A stretch of DNA of 64,000 nt, taken from NCBI RefSeq assembly GCF_043099315.1, contig NZ_CP170746.1; one strand, 5' to 3'. This document shows, one piece after another, positions 8,652-18,139 of this stretch. The notes under the pieces are model-generated. The model made no database searches. It had not been told where the DNA came from and saw nothing but the letters and a program-made list of their open reading frames with translations. This DNA comes from Chlorogloeopsis fritschii. Lineage in GTDB: Bacteria > Cyanobacteriota > Cyanobacteriia > Cyanobacteriales > Nostocaceae. The first letter of the stretch is position 1; every line of letters starts with the position of its first letter. Made by a program: the position numbers and the translations under genes.

Positions 8652-9619
8652 TCAAGTCCACGTAGCCATCGTTGAGACACCTAACACATCTTTTTCCTCT
8701 GTCTGACCAACGCTGTAGATAAAATACCTTGCATTTAAACCTACTATATATTCTTGTAAGTTAGTCAAGTTTGATCTAAGAAACTCATCCAATAGACGGA
8801 ATTGATTAGAATTACTGCGGTCTTCATTACAGTAATCCTCAAAAGTAAATGCTCTAAAAAATCCCACAGAACCCAGCAATCTATATAGCAGTTCTTGTTT
8901 TATGCTGCCAGCTTCTACAATAGTTTTTTCCTTTCTGTAGAAAGCCATACACTCAACTACAGAGAATTTCAGATCTAAAATAAGCTCTGATAAATTTTGT
9001 TTAATATTTATCGTATTTTCAGTAACTAAAGGTTCAGCCAGTAAAAACCTTTGTCCACCTCTTTTAGTTCGGTCACAAGACATTTTAGGAGCAATACCTA
9101 ACCACTCACCTTCAAAAGTTTCACCAACAATAATATGAAATGCTTCCTGTTCAATAGAAATTTCTCCCCTTTTATAGGGTTCATGTAATTGGTCTACTGA
9201 TAATGAGTAAAGTTGGGGATTTCCAATTCTAGATTTTTTTACTGCTTCTTTACGGATATCGGAACCTTCTTCACCTAAGTTGCTTACTAGGTAAATCTCT
9301 AGCGTCTTCAGGTGAGAATTAAAAAAATCTATGATTTCTGTATATTTCCGGCTCATCTTTCTAGCAACTTCATTTGGCGTAGAACTCTCCCAAATACTCG
9401 AACTCCAGCTTGCTGATGAGGAAACGAACTCTAGGAGAATATTAGCGTTTAATGGAAATAGAAATCCTTCAGATTGAAGAAACTTTTCTAATGACAATAT
9501 CCCATGTTCATCTGTTTCCCAAATAAATGGCTCAAATTTTTTATAACTCTCGCTAGAAAATGAAGATCTCTAATAATTTCCCTAAGTTGTTGTATAAGTT
9601 CAGCATTATTAGGCTTCAT
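8652..9619 (-). pseudogene. NuiA-like nuclease inhibitor homologue, frameshifted
   Basis: The main frame (8652-9497, 281 codons) lacks a proper N-terminus. Reading further upstream in the same frame gives FSSESYKKFEPFIWETDEHG before it, and an ATG at 9617-9619 in another frame gives MKPNNAELIQQLREIIRDL, which is the expected N-terminus of a NuiA-type protein (nuclease A inhibitor; a small cyanobacterial protein that blocks the sugar-nonspecific nuclease NucA). A one-base loss near 9560 explains the break. The C-terminal part (FLRSNLTNLQEYIVG ... FIYSVGQTEE) and the N-terminal part (FFNSHLKTLEIYLV ... EWLGIAPKMS) both resemble the same domain, so the ancestor may have been a tandem duplication. 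A sequencing error would also explain it. Confidence 0.6.
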
Positions 9620-9719
9620 TGCAACACCAAGTTTAGGCAAAAAAAGACAAGGTTCCAACTCTCATAGTCTTACGTTTCTTCAATAATTTTATTATTAAGC
9701 ACCAAAGAATCTTTAGTGA

Positions 9720-10748
9720 TTAGGGAGCCAAAGGGCTTGTCTTATCCAAAATAAAATCTGCCACCCTTGGAGTTTTACCCTTTGTCGCATCTTCAGAAGG
9801 ACTGAGTAAAACCGATCGCTGAGTAAACTTTTGATTGCCAAGCCGACGTTCTACACGGCTGGGAATACCGTAACCGTAGATAATATGTCCCGCTCCAGCT
9901 AACACTACCACTTGGTGTTCTGGATTTGCTTTAACAAACTTGGTGATTGCCTCTGCCATTGTTTCATCCCATAACACTTGCGCCAAGAAAAAGCGTTCTG
10001 CACTAGGGCTGTTACCATGCCCTGCATCTTGATGGTGTTGAAAGGCTTGGAGTGCTAGTTCGCGATATTCTTGGTTATCGGTGCGAATTTCTGCAAAAGG
10101 AGGGATAAATTGCCGTTCCGAGGGTGTGAGGCTTTCTAATCCTTGACGGGCAACTTTGCGAGTAATTTCTGTAGGGGTGTTTAAGGCTAAGACGGGCAGT
10201 TGTTTTTGTTTGGCAAAGCGGAGGATGGGCGCGTAATTTTCCCAAGGGAAACCCCAGCGTTTTTCGTATTGGCTTTTCTCAAGTAGTTGTGCTTCTGTTA
10301 GTTTACCTGCCAAAAATTCATTGACGACACCTTGATAGGGGCGCTGGAACATTTCCATCGCGATCGCTATTTTCGGGTTACGCTGGTAAAGTTCTTGAAT
10401 AATTTTGAGTTGGTTTTGGTGATCGAGGCTTCTGCTATGAGTTTCCCCCAAATATATTACATCCACCTTTGCTAATTCTGATAGCATTTTTTGAGGGCTG
10501 GAAATAAATTTTTCAGCTTCACCACAAGTTTTATCCAAGTTTGGAAAGATAGTATCTAAATTTTTGGGCGGTGTAGCGATTACTAATTTGGGAGGGCAGG
10601 AATTTTTTACTGTTTGGGCACAAGCAGGTAAGGCGGAGAGTAGAAAGTAAACAGTAAAAGATAAAAAGTAAAAAAATAGTTTTTTCGTTTGAAAGCTTTG
10701 CTGCTTGTTTGCTAATATTTTGGCCAATGACTGTAACTTGGGTTGCAT
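9720..10748 (-). CDS. ChaN-like protein (haem-binding uptake family)
   Basis: A 342-residue exported protein. Residues 20-45 form a signal segment (FFYFLSFTVYFLLSALPACAQ) with a possible lipobox ending in Cys. The body matches the ChaN/Tiki family (PF04187): VDVIYLGETHSRSLDHQ near residue 95, AIAMEMFQRPYQ, NTPTEITRKVA and a late VVVLAGAGHIIYGYGIP. ChaN binds haem in some bacteria; other family members are TIKI proteases, so the activity here is not certain. It likely acts in the periplasm or bound to a membrane. Its start is only 27 bases from the divergent dehydrogenase start, so both promoters must overlap coding sequence. Confidence 0.8.
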   Translation of the reverse strand: MQPKLQSLAKILANKQQSFQTKKLFFYFLSFTVYFLLSALPACAQTVKNSCPPKLVIATPPKNLDTIFPNLDKTCGEAEKFISSPQKMLSELAKVDVIYLGETHSRSLDHQNQLKIIQELYQRNPKIAIAMEMFQRPYQGVVNEFLAGKLTEAQLLEKSQYEKRWGFPWENYAPILRFAKQKQLPVLALNTPTEITRKVARQGLESLTPSERQFIPPFAEIRTDNQEYRELALQAFQHHQDAGHGNSPSAERFFLAQVLWDETMAEAITKFVKANPEHQVVVLAGAGHIIYGYGIPSRVERRLGNQKFTQRSVLLSPSEDATKGKTPRVADFILDKTSPLAP

Positions 10749-10775
10749 AAAGGGTGTCTCAGTACAGCTTTATAT

Positions 10776-11729
10776 ATGAAAGGACTCTGGCTGGAAAACA
10801 AACAACTGCAATTACTTAGCGACATTCCGATTCCTGAACCACCACCAGGAGAAGCCTTGGTGCGGGTTTTGTGCGCTGGTATTTGCAACACTGACTTAGA
10901 ACTTACCAGAGGTTATTATCCCTTCACTGGCATTTTAGGGCATGAATTTGTTGGCATTGTAGAACAAGGGCCAGAAAATCTTGTAAACCAACGCGTTGTT
11001 GGCGAAATTAACGCTGTTTGCGGGCAGTGTCGCTTTTGTCGCAGCGGTAACTCAACTCACTGTGAAAACCGCACTGTTCTTGGCATTGTTAACCGTCACG
11101 GAGCCTTTGCCGACTATCTTTGTTTACCAGTAGAGAATCTACATATCGTACCGGATCGTATTCCCACAGAAGTAGCAACATTTACCGAACCTGTAGCCGC
11201 AGCCCTGGAAATTCAGCAGCAGTTAACATTACAGCCAAACCACAGAGTTCTCGTAGTTGGGGATGGCAAGCTGGGGCAATTAGTAGCACAAACAGTGGCT
11301 TTGAGTGGCTGTGAGTTGTTAGTGGTGGGGCGTCATCCTGAGAAACTGGCTAACTTAGAAGCACGGGGGATAAAAACAGGCTTTGCTGATGCTGTTACAG
11401 ACAAAGCTTTTGATGTTTCTGTAGAGTGTACGGGTAATGCCCAAGGATTTGCGATCGCTCGTCGCGCGTTACGCCCTCGTGGCACGCTAGTACTAAAAAG
11501 CACCTATGCTGGCAATCTCAGCTTGGATGCTTCCTCATTGGTAGTAGATGAAATCACTTTGATTGGTTCACGCTGCGGCCCTTTTCCACTAGCATTGGAG
11601 GTATTGGCTCAAGGCAAAGTGGACGTACAACCATTAATTCATGCTCGTTATTCCCTGTCTGAAGGGTTGGCAGCATTTGCTCATGCTCAAACAAAAGGTG
11701 TTTTAAAGGTTTTGTTAGAAATGCACTAG
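10776..11729 (+). CDS. Zinc-containing alcohol dehydrogenase family protein (MDR)
   Basis: A 317-residue medium-chain dehydrogenase/reductase. The catalytic zinc site is GICNTDLELTRGYYPFTGILGHEFVG (quoted in pieces: GICNTD, GHEFVG). The structural zinc loop CGQCRFCRSGNSTHC has all four cysteines. The Rossmann motif is VLVVGDGKLGQLVAQ. Its best-fitting substrate class is threonine/sorbitol dehydrogenase-like; the real substrate is unknown. I chose ATG 10776 because MKGLWLE is a typical family N-terminus; the frame is open a further 33 bases upstream to a TTG. Divergent from the ChaN-like gene. Confidence 0.85.
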   Translation: MKGLWLENKQLQLLSDIPIPEPPPGEALVRVLCAGICNTDLELTRGYYPFTGILGHEFVGIVEQGPENLVNQRVVGEINAVCGQCRFCRSGNSTHCENRTVLGIVNRHGAFADYLCLPVENLHIVPDRIPTEVATFTEPVAAALEIQQQLTLQPNHRVLVVGDGKLGQLVAQTVALSGCELLVVGRHPEKLANLEARGIKTGFADAVTDKAFDVSVECTGNAQGFAIARRALRPRGTLVLKSTYAGNLSLDASSLVVDEITLIGSRCGPFPLALEVLAQGKVDVQPLIHARYSLSEGLAAFAHAQTKGVLKVLLEMH

Positions 11730-11849
11730 GAACTAGAGGCTAGGGGCTAGGGGCTAGAAAATTAAAAAGTAAAAATTAAAAGTTTTTGCATTTTGCATTT
11801 TTAATTTTAAATTGATCTGTCCCAGTCCCCAGTCCCTAGTCCCCGATTC
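11730..11849. repeat. STRR-like tract
   Basis: AGGGGCTAGGGGCTAG-type heptads at the left and CCCCAGTCCCTAGTCCCC at the right flank an A/T-rich centre. It is typical filler between genes in Nostocales genomes. Confidence 0.6.
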
Positions 11850-12137
11850 CTAATAATACATCGCATTTGTTTTCGCTTGATAATCCAGACAATTTATTGC
11901 TTCTTCTGTATTAGCGATACAAGGGTGGACAGTGCATTTGAGGCGATAATCATCGGTAAAATATTGACAGCTAGAGCAGGGAATTTGATGCATATTCTTG
12001 GCTGTCTTGACGGTATCGCGTGCTGCTGTCCACAAACTCCATGCAACAAGAATAAGTAATGCCCAGGCAGTAATAAAACAAAGGGGCACTAAAAACTGTT
12101 GAATTGTATGAATGAGAAAATATAGTATTTGAGACAC
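11850..12137 (-). CDS. Conserved cysteine-containing small membrane protein
   Basis: A 95-residue protein with one long hydrophobic N-terminal segment (residues 5-37) and a soluble tail holding five cysteines in the order CSSC, C, C, C. The tail (PCSSCQYFTDDYRLKCTVHP) could bind a metal or form disulfides. I recognise it as a protein conserved in cyanobacteria but know of no assigned function. It lies downstream of chlG on the same strand, 122 bases away. Confidence 0.65.
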   Translation of the reverse strand: MSQILYFLIHTIQQFLVPLCFITAWALLILVAWSLWTAARDTVKTAKNMHQIPCSSCQYFTDDYRLKCTVHPCIANTEEAINCLDYQAKTNAMYY

Positions 12138-12259
12138 GGCAATTCTTATGCAAATCTGTGAAAAAATTTGAGTGAGGATCGAGAAGTTATATGGATCTTA
12201 ACCTCTCATTCCTCACTCTTGACTTCTTACTCTAGAAGTATTGATTTAGAAGTATTGAT

Positions 12260-13300
12260 TTAGATGCCGGCATGGCCAATTGCTAAACCAGCGACAAGCA
12301 TTCCTAAGACTAGGAAAGGTTGGGCACTGGCTTGATATTTTACGTCATTTTTGAGGGGATCGCGCAGGAAATACATATCCTGGAAAGTGATTTGTGGGAT
12401 GATCAGCAATATGAGAATTGCTGCGTACAAATTTTCGTGAATGTAAATCAGATAAGCTGCGATCGCGGTTTGAAAGACATCAATCATCACCACACAAATC
12501 CAAGCGGCGGTGGTGACGCCAAACATTACAGGTAATGACTGCAATCCTAATTTGCGATCGCCTTCTACACTCTTAAAGTCATTGACAATGGCAATACCCA
12601 ACCCAGCCAAACTGTAAATTAGAGTCAGAACAACAATTTTCCAATCTAGTTCACCAAACAAAGCATGACCAGTACACCAAGGGAAGGTAATATAACTTGC
12701 ACCTAAGGCATAACTTCCTAACCAGCCGTTTTGCTTGAGCTTTAAAGGTGGGGCTGAGTATATATAGCCGACAAATGCACCAATGAAGGCGATCGTTGTA
12801 ATTGTGGGAAATTCATTACCTGCCCACTTATCTAGGGTAAATGCCAGGGCAATACCAGCAATAAGTAATACCCAAATCTGCGTAATTACCTGGGGTACAG
12901 AAATGGCTCCAGAGGGAATTGGGCGATATGGTTCGTTGATGGCATCGATTTCGCGATCGTAGTAATCGTTCAGAATTTGTACATAACCTGCCATCAATGG
13001 CCCTGATAGCAACATACAAACTGCTGCCTTAAACACATTTTCCAGTGTCCAAGTATACTCGCCAGAAGAAGCCGCACCACAAATTACACCCCACATTAGG
13101 GGAATCCAAGTGATGGGCTTCATCAGTTGCAAACGGATTTTCCAAATCGATGTCTCTCCAGGTGCAGCACCTTTCATGCCCAAAAGCTGCCTGGTTTTAG
13201 CACCACGATTGGCAATGGCTTTTGCTTCCTCAGTTGTCGCGACTGAGTTTAGAACTTCAGATGTATTGGAATCTGTGGTAATGGGAGTTGATTCAGACAT
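12260..13300 (-). CDS. chlG: Chlorophyll synthase ChlG
   Basis: A 346-residue membrane prenyltransferase of the UbiA family that esterifies chlorophyllide a with phytyl/geranylgeranyl diphosphate in the thylakoid. The two Asp-rich diphosphate sites are NDYYDREIDAINEPYRPIPSG at about 128-148 and NDFKSVEGDRKLGLQSLP at about 240-257. About nine hydrophobic segments follow a soluble N-terminal 50 residues, and KLKQNGWLGSYALGASYI is characteristic of ChlG. It is encoded next to a Get3d-like gene and petP on the same strand, a photosynthesis-linked cluster. Confidence 0.96.
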   Translation of the reverse strand: MSESTPITTDSNTSEVLNSVATTEEAKAIANRGAKTRQLLGMKGAAPGETSIWKIRLQLMKPITWIPLMWGVICGAASSGEYTWTLENVFKAAVCMLLSGPLMAGYVQILNDYYDREIDAINEPYRPIPSGAISVPQVITQIWVLLIAGIALAFTLDKWAGNEFPTITTIAFIGAFVGYIYSAPPLKLKQNGWLGSYALGASYITFPWCTGHALFGELDWKIVVLTLIYSLAGLGIAIVNDFKSVEGDRKLGLQSLPVMFGVTTAAWICVVMIDVFQTAIAAYLIYIHENLYAAILILLIIPQITFQDMYFLRDPLKNDVKYQASAQPFLVLGMLVAGLAIGHAGI

Positions 13301-13397
13301 AAGGCGTACTGAATAAATAGGGACGCTTAGGCTAGGGACTAGGGGTTAGGGACTAGGAATAAAGAAATCCTAATACCCAATCCCCATTAACAATTTT

Positions 13398-14498
13398 CTA
13401 AAAAGAGATGATCAAATAACTATTTTGAAACTTTGCACCAGTAACAGACCTACCACTCAAAGCTGGAGGGAGAAAAATATTTCGCCTTTGATCTCCTGCT
13501 TCTACAGTGACTTCTGGGCCGTATTGGGTAAGTTTGACTTGTTTTTTGTCAAATCCTGGCAAAAACAAGCTTACTTTTCGTTCGTGAATGTCAATTTCAA
13601 TAGGTTTAGGAGCTTGTACTGCTTGTGCTACGAAGTTGGGCAGGGAATCCATTAGCGGTTGCCAATCATTAGCTTTGACATGGGGAACTACGCTGACAGG
13701 CAAGGGGGTAAATTCCCCAGATATATTGATGCTTCTATCTTCAGATACAAGCATCACGCCACCTACAGTTAAACCCACTTGTTGAGCGCTCCCCCAAAGG
13801 TAACGAGCAGAGGCAACTTCAACCGGATCGGCAGTTGTTACCAAAAAAGCTGCAACATGCTTGGGATCGGCGAGGGCTGCTTTACCCTTGTCTAGAAAAT
13901 TGTTGACTTGGTTTGTAGGTTGAGCAAAATTATCTGCCGTCCAATTGATGTTGAAGAAAGTGCTAACAAGAGGTTGAATCAAGGGAGATTCAGAAATTGT
14001 CCTTCCTAAATCGGAGTTGACAAATAATTGCCGGAATCGCCGTACATACCAGCTGAGATACTCTGGCATCCCAAACATTCGCAAAGTAGAACTATCGCCG
14101 TTGCCATCGTAGACGATCGCATCATAGTTGCCGCTTTCGTAGTACTCGCGAATTGCATTGAGGACAAGAGCGCTATCCATTCCTGGCAATACGGAGAGTT
14201 CCTGTCCATAAACATCTTTAAGGATAGGAGTTCTTAGATATTGTGCTTCCAGTTTTTTCACATCTTCCCAGCTACGTTCTAGCAGCGTTGATGCTTGTAA
14301 CTGTACAACTTGCAAATTAGCAGCGATTTCTTGGGGTTCGGTGCCAATAGGAAGTCCCAACAGGATTTGTAATGCTGGTTCTGCGCTTCCAGCCAGAAGC
14401 ACACGCTTTCCTTGGCTTGCTAAGAGTTTGGCAGCGGCGATCGCTACCTGAGTGCGAGCAGAGCCGCCTTTGCCCAAAAATGTCAATATCAGGGCCAT
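13398..14498 (-). CDS. Get3d-like ArsA/Get3 family ATPase with alpha-crystallin domain
   Basis: A 366-residue protein. The N-terminal part is an ArsA/Get3-type P-loop NTPase fold beginning MALILTFLGKGG; the last about 70 residues (EIDIHERKVSLFLPGFDKKQ onward) form a small alpha-crystallin-like domain. That combination is the mark of Get3d, a photosynthetic-lineage member of the tail-anchored protein targeting family. The P-loop is unusual: GKGGSART at residues 9-16, where the standard family sequence is GKGGVGKT, so the second lysine is an arginine while signature Lys10 is kept. It sits between chlG and petP, consistent with a role in photosynthetic membranes. Client proteins are unknown. Confidence 0.82.
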   Translation of the reverse strand: MALILTFLGKGGSARTQVAIAAAKLLASQGKRVLLAGSAEPALQILLGLPIGTEPQEIAANLQVVQLQASTLLERSWEDVKKLEAQYLRTPILKDVYGQELSVLPGMDSALVLNAIREYYESGNYDAIVYDGNGDSSTLRMFGMPEYLSWYVRRFRQLFVNSDLGRTISESPLIQPLVSTFFNINWTADNFAQPTNQVNNFLDKGKAALADPKHVAAFLVTTADPVEVASARYLWGSAQQVGLTVGGVMLVSEDRSINISGEFTPLPVSVVPHVKANDWQPLMDSLPNFVAQAVQAPKPIEIDIHERKVSLFLPGFDKKQVKLTQYGPEVTVEAGDQRRNIFLPPALSGRSVTGAKFQNSYLIISF

Positions 14499-14619
14499 TA
14501 CTTGATTCCTAAATTTTTACCGCCGATTTTTCAACTCCAACTTAGCATTCGGCTTTTTTTGTAACTTCTCTCCGAAGTTTAGCAATCAGCGGACACAGCC
14601 GCCGATAACTTGTTTTTCC

Positions 14620-14814
14620 TTACTGTACTACTTTGAGTTCGTCTTCAAAAAACCAGGTGGTAAAATCATCATTAAACTTTACCACTACGCCAACGCCGCT
14701 ACCATCAGTCATTTTAAAGCCTTCGATGATACCGACTTGTCCTAGTCTTTGAGCAATAGGATTAGATACGCGATCGCGCAAACGATAAACCTTAACCTTT
14801 TGTCCGATGTCCAT
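14620..14814 (-). CDS. petP: Cytochrome b6f complex subunit PetP
   Basis: A 64-residue SH3-like small protein (DUF2862). It starts MDIGQKVKVYRLRDRV and has the conserved IIEGFKMTDGSGVGVVVKF and TWFFEDEL stretches. In cyanobacteria PetP is a peripheral cytoplasmic-side subunit of cytochrome b6f that affects stability and electron flow. It lies 121 bases upstream of the Get3d-like gene on the same strand. Confidence 0.9.
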   Translation of the reverse strand: MDIGQKVKVYRLRDRVSNPIAQRLGQVGIIEGFKMTDGSGVGVVVKFNDDFTTWFFEDELKVVQ

Positions 14815-15104
14815 GCCAAATTACAATGCAATAATCCAAAACTCAGTGTAGCGGAATCCGGTGTCTAGGGGGAGAGTGGGAGAGGGAGAGACAAGGGGAC
14901 ACGGGGAAAAGGCGATACGGGGATTAAACATTAACCAATGACTAATGCCCCAGCGATCGCAACAGTGGCAGAACGGTTAAGATTACTAGGAATCGATCCA
15001 GATAGTTTAAAAACTGATTTATAAAGTAAATACTATGAACGGCTCAGTGAAGCAATAATTTATTGTGCGATGTCAAACTGATAGTGAGTATGCAAGTAAT
15101 CTAC
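14815..15104. other. Intergenic region with STRR tract
   Basis: GGGGGAGAGTGGGAGAGGG and GGGGACACGGGG tracts, a CATTAACCAATGACTAATG stretch (a common intergenic phrase in this window) and one HIP1 site at about 14952. A 28-codon frame (14938-15024) is too short to support. It separates petP from the end of the acyltransferase gene. Confidence 0.5.
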
Positions 15105-16388
15105 TTAATTTTCATTTTGTCTGGAAATCTTGTTTTTTGCATATGGAAGTTCAATCAAGTAGTAGCTTACAGATGCTAACACTGTCGATAGAAAAAATGT
15201 TGCTATTAGTCTTCCATAGAATGCTTCAATTGGAATTTTTGATGTGAATATAGGAGTAACTTTTTCAATAATTGGTACGTGCCAAATATATATTCCATAA
15301 GATAGGTGACCGAAGACTTCTACAACTCTTACAGGATTTTTAATAATTATTCTAAATGATAATTTTTCATTTTTTGTAAAATCATTATACTCATAGTATT
15401 CAAATGTAAAAATAAAGAAAGAGACAACTAATGCAGTGACCAAGGGCAAAATAAAAATAGTTGTAGTTGTTCTAAATCCTTTGCCCAAGCGCTCTGGCAA
15501 ATTAAACAATTCTTGATGATAGAAGTGATGTGCTGTAAATAAATAAAGTAGAAAAATCAAAATTAAAGCGATATTTTTTTTAGATACATTTAGAAAAATG
15601 TTATTTGATTTATTATCTTCTCTTCCGTTAACTCCTATCTCGTAATCTAATTTTGTATTACTTAACAAAGCATTGAGTAAAAATCCACATAAAAATAAGT
15701 CTAAATTAGTGAATAGTGGAGCATACCAATATTTAAAGACATATGAAAATTTATCGCTCATTTCATCTCTAAATGCTATCCAGAATATACAACGAGTAAT
15801 AAATATAGTAAAAAATATTAATAAAATTGATAAGATAACTTGTTTTCGATTCAATAAACGATGCTTAAAATAGCTATATATAAATGGTACGATTACATAA
15901 AATTGAACTTCTGTTGAAAGCGACCAAAAAACGCCATTAAAATTCAGATTTGACAGTAGTTGTGGTGAACCGTCATATGTAAATGTACATACCCTAATTA
16001 AATAACCCCAATTTTCGATTCTCATCCAATCTGGATAAACTAAAACAGTTAAAAATAACACAGCGAAATAGTAAAGAGGAAAAATTCTGAGAGCGCGATT
16101 TCGCCAAAAATTGATAACTCCTGGTACATCATTAGTATATCGATGAGTGTAAAAAGCTTTTCCCATTAGATAGCCAGAAAGAACAAAAAAAATCCAAACG
16201 GCTACCATTCCGTTACTACATAATAACCAACTCAAATCGTAACCTTTATAGATAATTGAATTTCTAGGAGGAAGACAATGAAAAATAACTACCATGAAAC
16301 AGGCAAACCCACGCAGAGTAAGCAATGGGTCTAGACGATTATGATTGTGAATTAATGTTGGAAGTGGAGTCAATAATTGATTGCCCAT
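15105..16388 (-). CDS. Acyltransferase 3 family membrane protein (OafA-like)
   Basis: A 427-residue multi-spanning protein of the acyltransferase 3 family, which moves acetyl or other acyl groups onto surface glycans. The N-terminal LDPLLTLRGFACFMVVIFHC holds the conserved R and the catalytic H (FHC). WIFFVLSGYLMGKAF and NRALRIFPLYYFAVL are further family motifs, and the C-terminal FGHLSYGIYIWHVPI is diagnostic. The gene is clearly richer in A and T than its neighbours, suggesting acquisition. It opens the polysaccharide locus but points away from the export genes. Confidence 0.88.
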   Translation of the reverse strand: MGNQLLTPLPTLIHNHNRLDPLLTLRGFACFMVVIFHCLPPRNSIIYKGYDLSWLLCSNGMVAVWIFFVLSGYLMGKAFYTHRYTNDVPGVINFWRNRALRIFPLYYFAVLFLTVLVYPDWMRIENWGYLIRVCTFTYDGSPQLLSNLNFNGVFWSLSTEVQFYVIVPFIYSYFKHRLLNRKQVILSILLIFFTIFITRCIFWIAFRDEMSDKFSYVFKYWYAPLFTNLDLFLCGFLLNALLSNTKLDYEIGVNGREDNKSNNIFLNVSKKNIALILIFLLYLFTAHHFYHQELFNLPERLGKGFRTTTTIFILPLVTALVVSFFIFTFEYYEYNDFTKNEKLSFRIIIKNPVRVVEVFGHLSYGIYIWHVPIIEKVTPIFTSKIPIEAFYGRLIATFFLSTVLASVSYYLIELPYAKNKISRQNEN

Positions 16389-17185
16389 TGGTATTTATGC
16401 TCCAGACGGCGAATACTCAGCTTTTATAAACCTCCGTAATTGAGTATTCTGGGTAAGTTCCACTCAACAGGAACAAAACTGGCTTGCTACAATCAAAATT
16501 TGACTTTAGCAAGGCACAAATGAAGTAACTGAGACTAGAAGCATTATTATCAATCTCCCCTAAATTCGATAAAAAGGGAGGTTCTCAAGCTTAAAAGCCA
16601 GCAATTAATTGGCTAATCATCATATTTTAATGGTTGTGTCGCATTAGTAAAGTGCCTTATACCGTTTCTTTGTGAAGCTGTGCCAAATTCTCTCTATACC
16701 TCTTCTCTTTGTGTTCTACCCTGCGGGTAGTCACGAAGTGGCTTCTGAAAGTAGCCGCTCCGCGTCTACGTTTTTATTTATTGCGCGTCAGCGCATCTTC
16801 ATGCAGAATTGGTATTCAGAATTTTTTCTAAGGCAAGATCCAACTGAGTCATTGAGGCTCAAATAGCGGGGCTAAAAAGGACAGTGGATTTAAATTAGCC
16901 TTACACTGCTATCCTAAAGACACAGATGGAACGTTTGCTTGAGATTTTTAATTATTTGGAAAAGCGTAGATTTCAGTCATATAAAGTATAAATAGGATGA
17001 ATAATGACTGAAGATATACAGTAATATCTTACGCTAGCTCTATTAACTTTATTGTATAATGCCGAAGATAATTTCTATCAGACTCTTTTTTAGCAATTAT
17101 TTTGATAATACAACGGGAACTTTCATAGCTAGTCAGCTTCATTGAAAGGAATTTTGTGTGTAGGTTGTGAGAGAGGAAACAGGAA
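16389..17185. other. Long intergenic region before the export operon
   Basis: About 800 bases between the divergent acyltransferase and wzm-like genes. Around 16720-16800 there is the dispersed Nostocales filler CCCTGCGGGTAGTCACGAAG...CCGCGTCTACG. The rest is AT-rich. Promoters for both directions should be here. I see no gene; the 64-codon frame over the filler is by-product. Confidence 0.5.
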
Positions 17186-18043
17186 TTGTTGCGAACGATG
17201 CGAGGAGTTATCCGTAAGACAGGAAAGCTGAGACGTTACTTACCCATCAAAGAGTTGTGGTGGGCAAAGTTCGACTTACTGAGGACGCTCGTGCGTCGTG
17301 ATTTAGAAGCACGTTACAAGGGTTCTGTGTTAGGTAATTTATGGCCCTTGCTAAATCAGTTATCACAGTTATTGATTTTCACTTACGTTTTCTCGGTAGT
17401 GTTAAAAGTGAAGCTGAATCTTAGGAACTTACCAGAAAACAACTTCACCTTTGGTTTGTGGCTGTTTGCAGGATTACTACCTTGGATTGCATTTAGCAGT
17501 GGTTTAATTCAGTCAGCAAATTCAGTGGTGGCACAGCCAAATTTAGTCAAAAAAGTAGTATTCCCCTTAGCTTTATTGCCTCTAGTGCCAGTTTTATCAA
17601 CGTTTATTGAAAGTTCTTTTGGTTTAATGGCGTTGATTTTTTTTGTGGCAGTAACTTCTCATACTTTACATCCAACTTTGGCATTTTTACCGTTAGTCTG
17701 GCTGACGCAACTGCTTTTTACTTCAGGCTTAGGATATTTGGCGGCAGGATTAACAGTATTTTTACGAGATATTCCGCAGACATTAGCAGTTATTTTAAAC
17801 ATTTGGTTGTACTTGGCACCTATTGTCTACCCAGCATCAGCGATTCCGGAAGCTTGGCGAGGTTGGGTATTTTGGTTGCATCCAATAGGTACTATTGCCG
17901 AAGTCTATCGTGACATAATTTTAGGGGGAGAAGTTAAGCATTGGGGCGAATGGGGAGTTGCTTTACTAGTATCTACAATTATGTTTTATTGTGGATTTTG
18001 GGTGTACAAGCGTTTGCGTCCGGCGTTTGCTGATGTTCTGTGA
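17186..18043 (+). CDS. wzm: Polysaccharide ABC exporter permease (Wzm-like)
   Basis: A protein of about 285 residues, ABC-2 type permease. The cytoplasmic N-terminus contains LLRTLVRRDLEARYKGSVLGNLWPLLNQL, quoted in part, the standard opening of Wzm/TagG proteins, followed by six hydrophobic segments and the C-terminal LHPIGTIAEVYRD. It exports a lipid-linked glycan across the inner membrane together with the ATPase encoded 96 bases downstream. Start may be TTG 17186 (GAGAGG nine bases upstream) or ATG 17198. Confidence 0.9.
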   Translation: MLRTMRGVIRKTGKLRRYLPIKELWWAKFDLLRTLVRRDLEARYKGSVLGNLWPLLNQLSQLLIFTYVFSVVLKVKLNLRNLPENNFTFGLWLFAGLLPWIAFSSGLIQSANSVVAQPNLVKKVVFPLALLPLVPVLSTFIESSFGLMALIFFVAVTSHTLHPTLAFLPLVWLTQLLFTSGLGYLAAGLTVFLRDIPQTLAVILNIWLYLAPIVYPASAIPEAWRGWVFWLHPIGTIAEVYRDIILGGEVKHWGEWGVALLVSTIMFYCGFWVYKRLRPAFADVL

Positions 18044-18139
18044 GTAGCTGCATCCAATTTACTGAAAAACAGGGTAGTACACAGGATGTCTTGAAGTTGT
18101 CAGATATAACACATTTAGATTGAAGTAACGTGTGGCGGT

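Noticed and set aside
14938..15024. 28-codon frame starting MTNAPAIATVAERLRLL
   Set aside because: It looks protein-like but is very short, has no ribosome binding site and overlaps the ATGACTAATG intergenic phrase.
16672..16866. 64-codon plus-strand frame before the wzm-like gene
   Set aside because: It runs over the dispersed CCCTGCGGGTAG...GCGTCTACG filler.
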